64,000 nt of DNA from Amia ocellicauda (taxonomy: Eukaryota > Chordata > Actinopteri > Amiiformes > Amiidae): contig NC_089857.1 in NCBI RefSeq assembly GCF_036373705.1, forward strand, positions 41,612,784 through 41,676,783, read 5' to 3'. The notes beneath the pieces are model-generated. The model was not told the DNA's origin, made no database searches, and saw only the letters and a list, made by a program, of their open reading frames with translations. Positions 36,101 through 47,060 of this stretch are shown one piece after another. The first letter of the stretch is position 1, and each line of letters opens with the position of its first letter. Both the position numbers and the translations under genes were made by a program.

Positions 36101-39100
36101 AAGAGCCACAATATCCTGACCTCAAAATAATGATAGCATTCAAGTCTGTTAATAACAGAGCGACATGTGCTTTGGAGGGACCAGCTGCAGCAATTAAACA
36201 CAAGTCTGCTATGGAAATTTCCACATGCTAAAAGCAACAGTTCACAGATATAAGCCTTCTGTTTTGAATCAGTATTATTACTTTTATCATTATTATTATT
36301 ATTCATAATAATATTACTCAAAGGCAGACAAACAAATGTATTTACTTTTTAAACTCAAATTTTCCTGCTTTTAAATTTAAATTAAACCTTTTTTTAGCCA
36401 AGTAATGTGATACGTTAATCAAAAATTGTTTAATCAAACATTGGTCCATAATAATAGAAATATGGAGGCAACTTGATACACCAAGAAGGCTAAAAGAAAA
36501 AATAACAGGGAGCTATTTGGGTATGCAGGCTTTTAACTACATGTTTTATTTACAATATACAGGCAGTTCTAAAGTGTTTCACTATTGAAGAAACAATTAT
36601 TATGTGCAATAGCTGTTTAAAATATTTTAAATAATATCACCCATAAGCTATTTTGCTGTGATGCTCTTTCTATGGTGTATATGTTATAAACACTCTACCA
36701 AGGTCAAACTTTTAATGGCATTAACTTCAAGCTCTCAAAATATACAGTGTATACATTCCTGTGATTCATTTTCAGAATCTCACACCACAAAAGTGTGTGA
36801 TGAGCCCTGAATCGCAATACACAGTCTTTACTCTTTAGCATAAGCCTTTCCATCTGCATTAAGCATGGAGAATGGGTTCAGCTGATGTCTACCTGCTTTC
36901 ACACAACAACCCAGTTCCTCATTGTGCACAAATCATTCCCAAAGCAATTAAAGAGGCTGCAATATTACTGAAACAATATCAAGCATATGTTTAATAATAC
37001 GCATTTCATTAACGGTTTTCCTGCTGATTTGACTTCAGGCTTTATGCCTCATTACTTATGAGCAGTACAAAATAAAACACTGCAGACAAAATGACTCAGT
37101 GCAGTTGTGCTGTACTTACATCAAACACAGGGAGGAAAATCTGTAGGTAGAATGAGATGGTAGATATATGAACGTGTCGTCTAGTAGTAATGCTCCTTTA
37201 TGACTGCACGTCCATTTATTTAATATCCTTATACAACAACATTAAATGGACACTATTCTGCGAAGGACAGACCAACAACCGCCGTATAACATCTTTGTGC
37301 TTTTCTCTCTGCTTTTCTTTAGTCTTGTTTCTTCCTCAAGGCACATTCTGACCTTCACCACTAACCTGGTTGTGACTCCAGTTTAAAATGGGAAAAAAAG
37401 GCATCTCAGGAAATCCAGTTACTCTTATCAGCCCAGAAAATACATTTTATTTCTAACAAAAACTAAACTCAATTTGTTTCTCTCAAAATGGTCCGTGAGA
37501 TGTCTGTGAGCTGCTCGAATAATAAAGACAGATGATCCCTGAGCAGCCTTCGGTTGATTCAGGATACCCTGAGTGCTACAACCAAGATTAGGACCATATG
37601 CATATTCCAATACTTTCCAAAGGTGTTATTTAAACTGGAAATACAACTGGGGGATTATAAAATTAGAGTCATCTAATGGCTCTTTCCATTTTGCTGCTGT
37701 CACTATTCCGAGTCTCCAGCCTAATAATTAAAATGGAAGGTTCTGTTACAATTGTGGGTCTACATGCATATTACCTGTCAGCAAAAGAACGAGGAATGAA
37801 AAGGCCTCTAATTGGGTCTAATTCAGAAAATAGCTTCACAGATTGGCCATTTCATCTGCTTACATCTATTTTTGGATAGTTGTGTGAAATTTCAGCCTCT
37901 TTTCAATTCCACGAGACTCAATCAGTACTTATAAGATGCATCATGCCTGCTGTCGTTTGTGAAGTGGATCTCCAGCCATGGAGATGTACAGGGTCTCCTG
38001 CTTTTTGCTTAATTCAATCAATAATTGGATAATTAGGTCAGTTTAATAATTGCAGTTCTGTAAAACAAGCATTGTAACTCGATGGCTACATAAAACACAT
38101 CTTATGGTTTCATCTGAGAAACATGTGCGTAACATGCTTTAATGTACATATACTCAGAATCAAAACCTACTTGAAAAACACTTATCCTTCCCTGCACAAC
38201 GGTGCTACAACCTGTGTTAGATTTGCATGATCAGATTGAAAAAGAAAATAACTTATTTTCAAAATCCTCTTTAGCTCAGACGCAGTTTTCTGAGTGTCTT
38301 ATGTGAAGCTGAGCCACTGGGGAAGCTTTTGTCACACATGATATACTTTACATGACAGAACACAAAAATGTACAGCCTAAATGAGGATTAAAACAATGTA
38401 ATTTAGCATTGAAGGTGCACCGTCGTTCCATTTCATATAATTCCTAAAATATCAACAACATTCAGTAAATTAAAAAAAATACAAATCTGTCCTTTTATTG
38501 TTACACAAGCATTGAAATAAGGTTAAACTGTTTGTTAATATTATAATTGTACATCTGCTTTATATATTTCAATCATATGTATACAGAATGTATAATTATG
38601 TCTTGTATCTATTTACCTACAACTGTAAAAAAATAATACTATTAATATAATATATATATTTATTACACACATAAGATAATGTAGTCACAAAAAACTAAAA
38701 CCAATGCCAGGTATCAATCGACTTTGGTGGATAGAATAACTGCTCTCTAAAGCTCCATAGAATTATTCCCCCCTGAGCTCCAGTCTTTCTCCTGCTCCAT
38801 TTCCATTTGTGCTTGCCCACTAAAACTAAATTAATTAGCATCACTCCCAGCTAAATTGTTCTAAATCCACAATCCTGCAGGTTTCCTAGCTTTGTAGGTG
38901 TTGTTAAATCATCAGTGGTTAAAAGCATCAGATAATATTAATTTTGACAAATGTTGCAAACAATTAGCTAAAAATAACTGAGTATGTAAATCACAATCTT
39001 AATTAAAAGCTACAATGATTAGCCCCAGTGTATGAGAAGGAAGGAGTTAGGGGGTGAATTAGCCACATTAGGGTGGCGTTCAAAGGGGATGAAATGGCTG

Positions 39101-40227
39101 ACAGGGTGAGGGTGAGCGAACCTGCCAACAGACTGCTGTGAAATAGCCAGTGAATGACTGTCCAAAGACTGCTGGGAGACAATACTGGGGCTGTGAGCTG
39201 CAAGAACATTTTGATTATTTATTTTTACACTAATCATGAGTCACAGTCTCATACATTTATCTTTAGGATAAAAGTCTACCTACTCATGTTTTTGTTTGTA
39301 TGTATGTATGCATGTATGTATGTATGGTTCTTCACATATTGAAAGTAAATCCTGTCGCCCCTTCTGGAAATCAGTCTGATATTTGGAAGGACGCATTTTG
39401 TACATTACAACATCCCTCCTGATCTTTTCAGTCTGGTACCTTTATGACTTTACTCTATAGTGCATTTTAACACGTCACTTTCACTTACAAATACACAAAA
39501 TGTGCGGGAGGCAACGTTACCGACAATAATGTTAACATAGTAAATCCATATGCGTTATTTAGCGTTTGGAAGTGGCATTGAACTGCCAGTAATAAACCTA
39601 ACCATATCACCATCCTTACAGCTGAACTAAATAAAGGACGTGCTTTGACTCGTTGAACGAATTGTATATCACTACAATGCTAATTAAATGACACATCAGT
39701 TTAAAATATTGAAGTTACCGAAACAAAATAATAAATCAATCATTTTCGCTACATGCAATCCAAATTAGCTGCAATTTCTCGGGTTTCGCATTTGGGGTTT
39801 ACAGTGCCCCGCAGTCCGTGTGCTCGGTATGAACCGGACCTCCTGTTGAATGTTTCCCATCACATCTGCAGATACAACGCACTTGCAGCTGCAGACAGCG
39901 GTGCCCCTCCACTAACAGTGCCCCGCTGCTCGCCTCTAACTGCGGACACCGTGCATCGCTTCGGAAGCCTCGGGTTTGCGATCCCCAGCCGATGCATGCT
40001 ATGTATGAACTCTCCATTCCTTCAGGTGTTACGGGAAGGAACTCGTTTCAAAACAAGGCAGAGTCGAAGAGACGTTTTCCAGAGCCACATGCACAGCTAC
40101 CTCCATACCCCCGCCCGCACTCACCCGGGATGGCGAGGTTGGTGAGCGGGGTGCGCTGCATGCTCCCCGGCAGCCCCGCCATCCAGTCCGCGAAGCCCGG
40201 CTCCTGCCTCCCTTGAGATGCGGCCAT
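27170..40227 (-). CDS. plcxd3: PLCXD3, PI-PLC X domain-containing protein 3 (3 coding exons, 322 aa)
   Basis: A protein of the phosphatidylinositol-specific phospholipase C X-domain family, predicted to hydrolyse phosphoinositides. It has only the X domain, without PH, EF-hand or C2 modules. Exons in coding order: 40125-40227, 29815-30523, 27170-27326; phases agree and total 969 nt. The two family histidines are in SHDSFSF (His37) and FAHGLFS (His114). Other family motifs: TNLAIPG, GIRFFDLRIS, VAFLDFNHFYG, VFYHNPVALEVPFLWPGQMM, TADFVELGDF. Length is close to the human protein (321 aa as I recall). ATG at 40225-40227 starts MAASQGRQ within a CpG-rich region and matches the expected N-terminus. 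PLCXD3 is chosen over PLCXD1/2 by sequence and by the OXCT1 and complement neighbours. Intron 1 is about 9.6 kb. Confidence 0.95.
27327..29426 (-). other. PLCXD3 intron 2, mostly featureless
   Basis: Intron between exons 3 and 2. It has a CA/CATA stretch near 27478-27520 and an A/T homopolymer (T on the plus strand, about 27525-27544). No coding sequence was recognised. Confidence 0.55.
29427..29772. mobile_element. hAT-type MITE in PLCXD3 intron 2
   Basis: A 346-bp element with long inverted ends. The left starts CATTGGGTCTCAATCCTG; the right complement reads CACTGGTTCTCAATCCTGG, with similarity continuing for about 90 bp. Flanks TCATGGAC and ACATAGAC match at 6 of 8 positions, consistent with a decayed 8-bp duplication. 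It belongs to the same family as 3146-3401 and lies about 42 bp inside the intron from the exon 2 splice donor. Confidence 0.75.
30524..40124 (-). other. PLCXD3 intron 1, no genes recognised
   Basis: A long AT-rich intron. The only compositionally distinct segment I noted is 32150-32490 (listed separately), apart from short microsatellites such as (TATG)n near 39297-39325. Reading frames here lack recognisable domains. Confidence 0.55.
32150..32490. other. GC-richer segment with a hairpin in PLCXD3 intron 1
   Basis: This ~340-bp block is richer in GC and CpG than the intron around it. It contains an inverted repeat: CGACCTCCACTATGG at 32383-32397 pairs with CCATAGTGGGTCG at 32432-32444 across a 34-nt loop, with one bulged base. 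The 76-residue reading frame across it resembles no family I know. It could be a conserved non-coding element or an unfamiliar short repeat. Confidence 0.4.
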
Positions 40228-40570
40228 GGCGACCTGCCTGCTGCTCGCGCGCCGCTGCTGTGCCCGGTCCCCGCGTGCGCTCCGCACACCTGCCCGGCCC
40301 CCGCGTGCGCCCCGCACACTCAGCGTCTGCGCAGACGTGGCTTGTGCGCAGCGCTGCGTCGAGAACCGCGCGTCGTCCGAGCCCGGCCTGCGCGGAGGCT
40401 CTTTTGAAGCCCATCGCGTCTGCGCAGACATTGCCGTGCCGGTACGACGACATTATTCCACGTCAGGCGCCGGGCGGGATGCGGTGTCTGCGGCGCTGTT
40501 GCGCAGCTGGTGCTGATTCTGTCCGGGCCGCGTTGCTCGGCACTGCCGTCTGCCTCGTCAAGTGTTAAGA
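39900..40570 (-). promoter_or_regulatory. PLCXD3 CpG-rich promoter region
   Basis: GC- and CpG-dense sequence spans the first coding exon and about 340 bp upstream of the start codon. The perfect palindrome GTCTGCGCAGAC occurs twice (40325-40336 and 40418-40429), and another GCGCA core lies near 40346-40350; these resemble NRF1 sites. A CpG-island promoter without a clear TATA box is inferred. Plus-strand frames here appear to be open only because of base composition. Confidence 0.6.
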
Positions 40571-40962
40571 GGGCAGCAGGTTATTATCAAGTAATAAAAT
40601 GCAGATGCATGCCCCTCTTTTGCACACCCTCCTGTTGCTGATTTGCTTATTTGTCTGAAACTTCAGGTTAGTTCTCTGAGCACTTAGTTCACAGTGATAC
40701 TGACTGAATCAAGTCTGTTCAACCCTGCTGTTTGCCCAATATCTTTTTGTCTGTCTATCTACACTTTAAGTTATGTATATATAGAAGTGTATATCGCTTT
40801 ACTACTGTAGATACTCTTACTTTTACTTTACGTATCTATTAGTAAAGAAAATGAATTACTACTTATTGATCTGAGGAAAGATATAGTCGCATCCGCTGGG
40901 AGCCCAGGCTGCACTTAACACGTTTGCAAGGCTGTGAATGAAGAGTAATTTAACACACAGCG

Positions 40963-41220
40963 TTAATTCGGTTGCTGGTAGACAATATCATAGCAGGTCT
41001 CTGTAATCGTATGTTTAATTTCTTCAAAGCTCGACTGTACTGTTAGTATTTGTATTGATTTTCCAGCTAAGCCGGTCCTCTCACTTTGTGTGACGGGGAT
41101 GCTGAAGTGGCCCCCTTGATCAAGGTCTCGAAATGTCCGTGCAGACAGTTTGCAGCCTCCTCTGCTTGAATCCTTCAGATTGATGGCCGTCTCTGCTGGA
41201 AAGCCAGAGGGAAAGGGCAT
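40963..41220 (-). other. Unrecognised 85-codon open frame upstream of PLCXD3
   Basis: A minus-strand frame starts MPFPSGFPAETAINLK and ends VYQQPN before TAA. The first half uses GC-ending codons more often than nearby DNA and includes TFRDLDQGGHFSI. I do not recognise the family. No splice context, promoter or neighbour supports it, so it may be chance, an orphan exon or a decayed retrocopy. Confidence 0.25.
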
Positions 41221-44122
41221 CTTGTGAAATCGTCCGCATCAGTCAAACACAGAATCAAAATGACGGATCATTCAAGGATGAAAAAAAAGGAAAATAGCAT
41301 AGCAATAAATAGGCTCTTTGAAACAAGAATGGTCAGCTATTTGTTTCTTTATTTATTACACAAAATGCTCACAATAAATAATTCCCGGATTCATGTTAGA
41401 GGAACATTCTTTCTTCTACATACTTAAAAAGGGGATGTTTGTTTTTACACTCACAAATGTTAATTATTATGATGATTTTGAACCGTGAACCTCAATCATG
41501 TAACATAATTAGTCTGAACTTCTGAAGTTATTTCAATGAGTAAGCAATAATAAAAGTGCAACATTCAACATAGTGCTTAAAACATGTCCTGCAATAAACA
41601 AGAAGGAGTCTGCTGTCTCTAATGTATGTCTGCACAGTGGAAAAGGTAAAGAGAGAAAGGTTTATGTAAATGCGAATGTGTGTTATAAAGCCTTCCAGCT
41701 CACTGCTCTGTATGCTGTTGTGTTCGTGTTTTACTTGGATGCCTCTTTCTGGCCCAAAGCTTCTGCATTCAGACTCTGCCAGTCATCAGGATTACTGAGA
41801 AAGAGGGCAGAACAAACATCCTTTCATTATTTTGTTTAGGGTCCACTGTTATAAAAATGAGCACCATCAAGGGACGCTTTTAGAGTGTGGGTTTCTAAAA
41901 CTGAACATTTTGAAACCATGTTATTCAGAACAAACCTCCCAAAAATATATAATTAAGAGAAAACTGTAGCTCCAACGAGCATAATTCAACATAAACAACA
42001 AACAACAAAATCCTACCAATAAAATGTAATATGCTAGAGGATTTTTTAATGATGCATATCCTCCCCAAACAGGCCTACGAGAACGATTTAAAAAGACTGG
42101 GTAAGAGAAGGAGGTTGCTAATTTGGAAAGATTTAGAAGTCATAAATAAATCTTACAAAATATTCAAGAAGATTGTTTTTACTGTACTTTCTATAATTTA
42201 ATATAACTGCAATTATATTTTATTGTTGCCTTATGATAATTAAGCCACAATACCAATTAAGCAGAAGATTTAAGCTCTTTTTATGCATTAATATATTTCA
42301 GTTTGGAGGCAAATTGTTATAAACCTTCCCTAACTCAAAGTATTATGGTGAAAGTGGCCATAAATATGTATATACTGTCAAGCCAGCAACCTAAGAGTTC
42401 AGCAACTGAACTTACTATGCAATGGTTTTGCCCATTTAGGCAGATACATGAAACCACAAATCAAAATGGTTACAGGAAAGGTACGGAACTTACGTGACTT
42501 GTTTTCAATTATAAGTAATTTACAATCTTATCCTTCCTAATGTGCTGCTATACATAAGTGCAATGAGCTTTTGCATAAATACTTGCATGTACAATGGCAG
42601 CAATTGTGTATAAAGTCTTCAGGGTGAATATGGTTTGAAAGTCTGAGATTTCTGTCTTGTTTTTTAAAATACCTGGGACCATTGCTAAAGCAGATACTTG
42701 AATTCCATGTTCAAATATTCCATTCAGAACATTATACAATTCTTTATTTCTCTTTTATGATTGATCTGACTATTGGGGTTGCTGACATTTAGGGCCGGAT
42801 TAAATCAAAACTTTGGCCCACCTGCTGATAGAAACCTGTAGTTTCTTCCAGCCCTTAAACTGAAATCAAAATCTTCCTTTAAACTTAAAAAGCCCAGCAT
42901 TCACATATATGTTCAGTAAGCTCTTAATATTCTACTCTAATCAAACACATTTAAATTTAAGAATATTTTTTTATATATTTAATTTATTTAAACTTTTATG
43001 AAAGATCAGATTGTTCTGGAACATAAACAAACCAAGGATCCAGCAATGATTTCCTGAACCAGGAAGCCTAACCTACAGTACAGGTTAAAATACATTAAAA
43101 TAATCCTGACTGGCATAAACATATGGATAGTGGCAGGATTCATCTTCAAAGATTATATTCCAAACTGCAATATACAGTGAAAAGGAACGAGACAATTTTA
43201 ATTGAAATGTTTTTCATCATTTCTTTCCCCAGCAGAGACAGACACAGTTCCCACAGACACAAAGATCTTTACAAATTTAACCTTAAGAATACAGGCTTTG
43301 GAATGAGTTTCACAATCTAATATTTGTGTTATGGCACTATCTGTCAAGCTTCACCAGAGCCCACCTCAACCCATTGTCAGATTGTCTGCAAAAGATCCTT
43401 TGTAGCAGCAGCTGTTTTCTCTCACCTTGACATTCTGAATATGCATCGCTCAAACATAAATACAAAGAGCTGAGCGGAGAGAAGGAAAGGCATTTGATAA
43501 CAAGAATTACCCTTTTCTGAAATCTCTAAACCCACCATCACTTTTATTTTGAAGACATTCCCACTTCATGACTAGTGCTTAACAGTCTCGTTTGTGACCA
43601 GCCGGATATTTAGAGAACCTTTTAAACATTCAGCCTGAGGAAGCTGGGGAATTACTGGGAGGGCTAAGAGATCAAGATTTTGTTTTTGTTGTTAAGTTAT
43701 GTCACATACATTTTTTAATTTCATTTATACACGCTCATCAAGAGCATCATGTGAGAAACATGTTTGAGAATGAGAACAAGACAGAGGAGCAGGAGGAGGA
43801 AGAGAACAAGAACAAGATCTTTTGCAGGTTTGGTTAGGTTCTGCTACACGAACAGCAGTGTTTTGCTGATGATGATGCTGCAGTCCAGCTGCTATATTTA
43901 AGCACTAAATGGCTGCTGTGAAGAATCTTATGGACATCAGTTAGGAGTCACAAACATGATTAGAAAGTAATTAGGGTCAACTACTGGATGCAGCTCAAGC
44001 AGACCTATTTTGTGTCTGCGTGCATAAGTCAGTTCAGTGCACTAGAGGCAATCTTTTTTCAGTCTCATAATAGTGTGCCCTGTAATCATTGATCATATAC
44101 AAGTCTTGCCTTAAGGTGACCT
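41221..44122. other. Intergenic DNA between PLCXD3 and OXCT1
   Basis: AT-rich sequence. I see no gene, RNA or mobile element with clear ends. A purine-rich stretch lies near 43770-43818. Confidence 0.5.
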
Positions 44123-44300
44123 ACACTCTTACAATAAATGGTGCAATATAGAACCAAAAAGGGGTCAGTGGTTTGCTTCATATGTGGCCCTCAAAAAGTT
44201 TCCATAATGAACCATTTTCTGAAGCTCTCTGGTAGGAACCCTAGAACGTAGAACCAAATGGTTCAAAATGGAACCAAAATGGAACCATGTATGGTGCAAT
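44123..44300. repeat. AGAACC-type fish interspersed repeat fragment
   Basis: It starts ACACTCTTACAATAAATGG and contains repeated AGAACC/GGAACC words (AATGGAACCAAAATGGAACC near the end). This resembles a common fish short repeat that begins ACACTCTTA. The right boundary and class are uncertain. Confidence 0.4.
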
Positions 44301-45058
44301 TTGTGAAACACCCTTTTCACCCATAAAAGCTGAAACATTAGTTTAGTTGTACCCCACTTTTAAGAATTTATGTTTTTATCATTGTTATTATTGTTGTTGA
44401 TGTTGTATATACAACAGTATAAGCTTCGACTCATAGCAACTACTGTATGAAATGAGTGGCTGTAAAATGGTTATTGAGAAACACACAAAGGACATACAAA
44501 GGCATATGGAAAGTCAGATTTGTATTGTATCCAATTTGATGACAAATATACCAAAAGGTGCTACATAAAACCAACATAACCTTTATGTAGTATTACTGGT
44601 GCTGCGCTGTTCAGGAAGCAGTGTGTGCTCATCCAGTATGGACTTACATTTAATAGACCCATTACCCAGATGGAAAGCAGGCCGTTCACACTGTGAAACC
44701 TTGTTCTCATGCTGTAATCTATGTGAGCCAATGTCTGAGAAATACGTATTTTAGATTCAGCACCTTGACTTCAGATCGGTGAAACTGGTAAAATATTCCA
44801 AATGACAAAATATTCCTACAGTACCTGCTGGGGTGACCCTGGTCTGTGGGAGACGTACTGCATGAGCAACTATCAGTCCCCAGGATGGGAAACAGCTTGG
44901 CTGTTTTCATAATGCTTTTGCTTTATATTCCCGCTGAGCTGGGGTAAATTAAGCCAGTGTATTTGAAAATGACAAGCAAGTACGACATAATAAATGTCAT
45001 TTTAAATAATATGTTATAAAACCAGGAATGTAACCACTTTACTGAGTGTATATAATAT

Positions 45059-45059
45059 G

Positions 45060-45112
<53 letters not shown>
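45059..45112. repeat. (TA)n microsatellite at the left end of a Tc1-like element
   Basis: About 25 TA units run directly into the left terminus of the transposon at 45113, so the insertion target lay in or created a TA array. Confidence 0.9.
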
Positions 45113-45118
<6 letters not shown>

Positions 45119-45319
45119 GGGAAAAAAGTATTTGATCCCCTGCTGATTTTGTACATTTGCCCACTGACAAAGAAATGATCAGACTATAATTTTAATGGTA
45201 GGTGTATTTTAACAGTGAGAGACAGAATAACAACAAAAAAATCCAGAAAAACGCATTTAGAAAAAGTTATAATTTGATTTGCATGTTAATGAGGGAAATA
45301 AGTATTTGACCCCTTCGAC

Positions 45320-46333
45320 TTAGTACTTGGTGGCAAAACCCTTGTTGGCGATCACAGAGGTCAGACGTTTCTTGTAGTTGGCCACCAGGTTTGCACACAT
45401 CTCAGGAGGGATTTTGTCCCACTCGTCTTTGCAGATCCTCTCCAAGTCATTAAGGTTTCCAGGCTGACGTTTGGCAACTCGAACCTTCAGCTCCCTCCAC
45501 AGATTTTCTATGGGATTAAGGTCTGGAGACTGGCTAGGCCACTCCAGGACCTTAATGTGCTTCTTCTTGAGCCACTCCTTAGTTGCCTTGGCTGTGTGTT
45601 GTGGGTCATTGTCATGCTGGAATATCCATCCACGACCCATTTTCAATGCCCTGGCTGAGGGAAGGAGGTTCTCACCCAAGATTTGACGGTACATGGCCCC
45701 GTCCATCGTCCCTTAGACGCGGTGCAGTTGTCCTGTCCCCTTAGCAGAAAAACACCCCCAAAGCATAATGTTTCCACCTCCATGTTTGACGGTGGGGATG
45801 GTGTTCTTGAGGTCATTCCTCCTCCTCCAAACACGGCGAGTTGAGTTGATGCCAAAGAGCTCGATTTTGGTCTTATCTGACCACAACACTTTCACCCAGT
45901 TCTCCTCTGAATCATTCAGATGTTCATTGGCAAACTTCAGACGGGCCTGTACATGTGCTTTCTTGAGCAGGGGGACCTTGCGGGCGCTGCAGGATTTCAG
46001 TCCTTCATGGCGTAGTGTGTTACCAATTGTTTTCTTGGTGACTATGGTCCCAGCTGCCTTGAGATCATTAACAAGATCCTCCCGTGTAGTTCTGGGCTGA
46101 TTCCTCACCGTTCTCATGATCATTGAAACTCCACGAGGTGAGATCTCGCATGGAGCCCCAGACCGAGGGAGACTGACAGTTATTTTGTGTTTCTTCCATT
46201 TGCGAATAATCGCACCAACTGTTGTCACCTTCTCACCAAGCTGCTTGGCGATGGTCTTGTAGCCCATTCCAGCCTTGTGAAGGTCTACAATCTTGTCCCT
46301 GACATCCTTGGACAGCTCTTTGGTCTTGGCCAT
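45320..46333 (-). pseudogene. Tc1-like transposase with one in-frame stop
   Basis: About 337 codons from ATG at 46331-46333 ([20 protein letters not shown]) to TAA at 45320-45322. It has the paired HTH region, a GRPR-hook-like PRSGAP motif, and the DD34E residues: D in LWSDKTK, D in [11 protein letters not shown] in [11 protein letters not shown]. One TAA (45713-45715) interrupts the frame between GQLHRV and GTMDG, before the second Asp. No frameshift was found, so a single codon separates it from a complete reading frame. Confidence 0.9.
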
Positions 46334-46375
46334 GGTGGAGAGCTTGGAATCTGATTGATTGATTGCTTCTGTGGA

Positions 46376-46463
46376 CAGGTGTCTTTTATACAGGTAACGA
46401 ACTGAGATTAGGAGCACTCCCTTTAAGAGAGTCTCAGCTCGTTACCTGTATAAAAGACACCTG
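46376..46463. repeat. Hairpin in the Tc1 element 5' leader
   Basis: Arms of about 32 bp, starting CAGGTGTCTTTTATACAGG, pair across a ~23-nt spacer. It lies upstream of the transposase ATG, so it could form in the transposase mRNA leader. Confidence 0.85.
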
Positions 46464-46692
46464 GGAGCCAGAAATCTTGCTGATTGATAGGGGATCAAAT
46501 ACTTATTCACTCATTAACATGCAAATCAATGTATAACTTTTTTGAAATGTGTTTTTCTGGATTTTTTTGTTCTTATTCTGTCTCTCACTGTTAAAATACA
46601 CCTACCATTAAAATTATAGACTGATCATTTCTTTGTCAGTGGGCAAACGTACAAAATCAGCAGGGGATCAAATATTTTTTTCCCTCACTGTA

Positions 46693-47060
46693 TATATCAT
46701 CATCATCAACCTTTATTGATGCACTGCTGGATGAAGGCCACCCCAAGATGTACAGTGTCTCTTGTCCAGGTCATGCCAGCAAAGATTACTTCATCTTCCC
46801 ATCTTTTATGTGGTCAGTTTCTATGTCTGTTTCATCCTTTGGGATCCATTCTATAGATTATTTTGTCCATCTTTGGTCTGTTCATCTTGCAGTGTGTCCG
46901 GCGCATTGCCATTTTAACATTTCTATACTTTTGATTTGTTGTACTCTTCTTCACAGACAAATGGGCACATTTCCTTTCAACAGCGTCTCTTCCAAATATA
47001 CTCCATCCCATTCTCACTCTTCTTTTAATTTCCATCTGTATTGGTTTATTGTCCAAGGCA
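46693..47060 (-). mobile_element. LINE 3'-end fragment (RTE-like) with (ATC)n tail
   Basis: The minus strand encodes a decayed C-terminus of a non-LTR reverse transcriptase (RRVRMGWSIFGRD, then RWEDEVIFAGMTWTRD and a QQ-ending tail), broken by stops. The sequence closing it on the minus strand is GATGAT-type repeat, here CATCATCATC at 46698-46707, directly beside the Tc1 element. It is homologous to 11941-12065. Confidence 0.65.

Larger units (their letters stand above)
45113..46690 (-). mobile_element. Tc1-like transposon, full length, ~200-bp inverted ends
   Basis: A 1,578-bp element. Its termini (GTGAGGGAAAAAAGTATTTG at left, near-identical complement at right) stay similar for about 200 bp, and both sides have flanking TA. 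Such long ends are typical of IR/DR-type Tc1 elements. Between the right end and the transposase start is a second inverted repeat (46376-46407 against 46431-46463). The transposase is listed separately. Confidence 0.92.

Noticed and set aside
39753..40568. Several overlapping long frames on both strands near the PLCXD3 start
   Set aside because: They arise from GC-rich promoter composition with few stop codons. Only the short minus-strand exon 40125-40227 splices correctly into PLCXD3.
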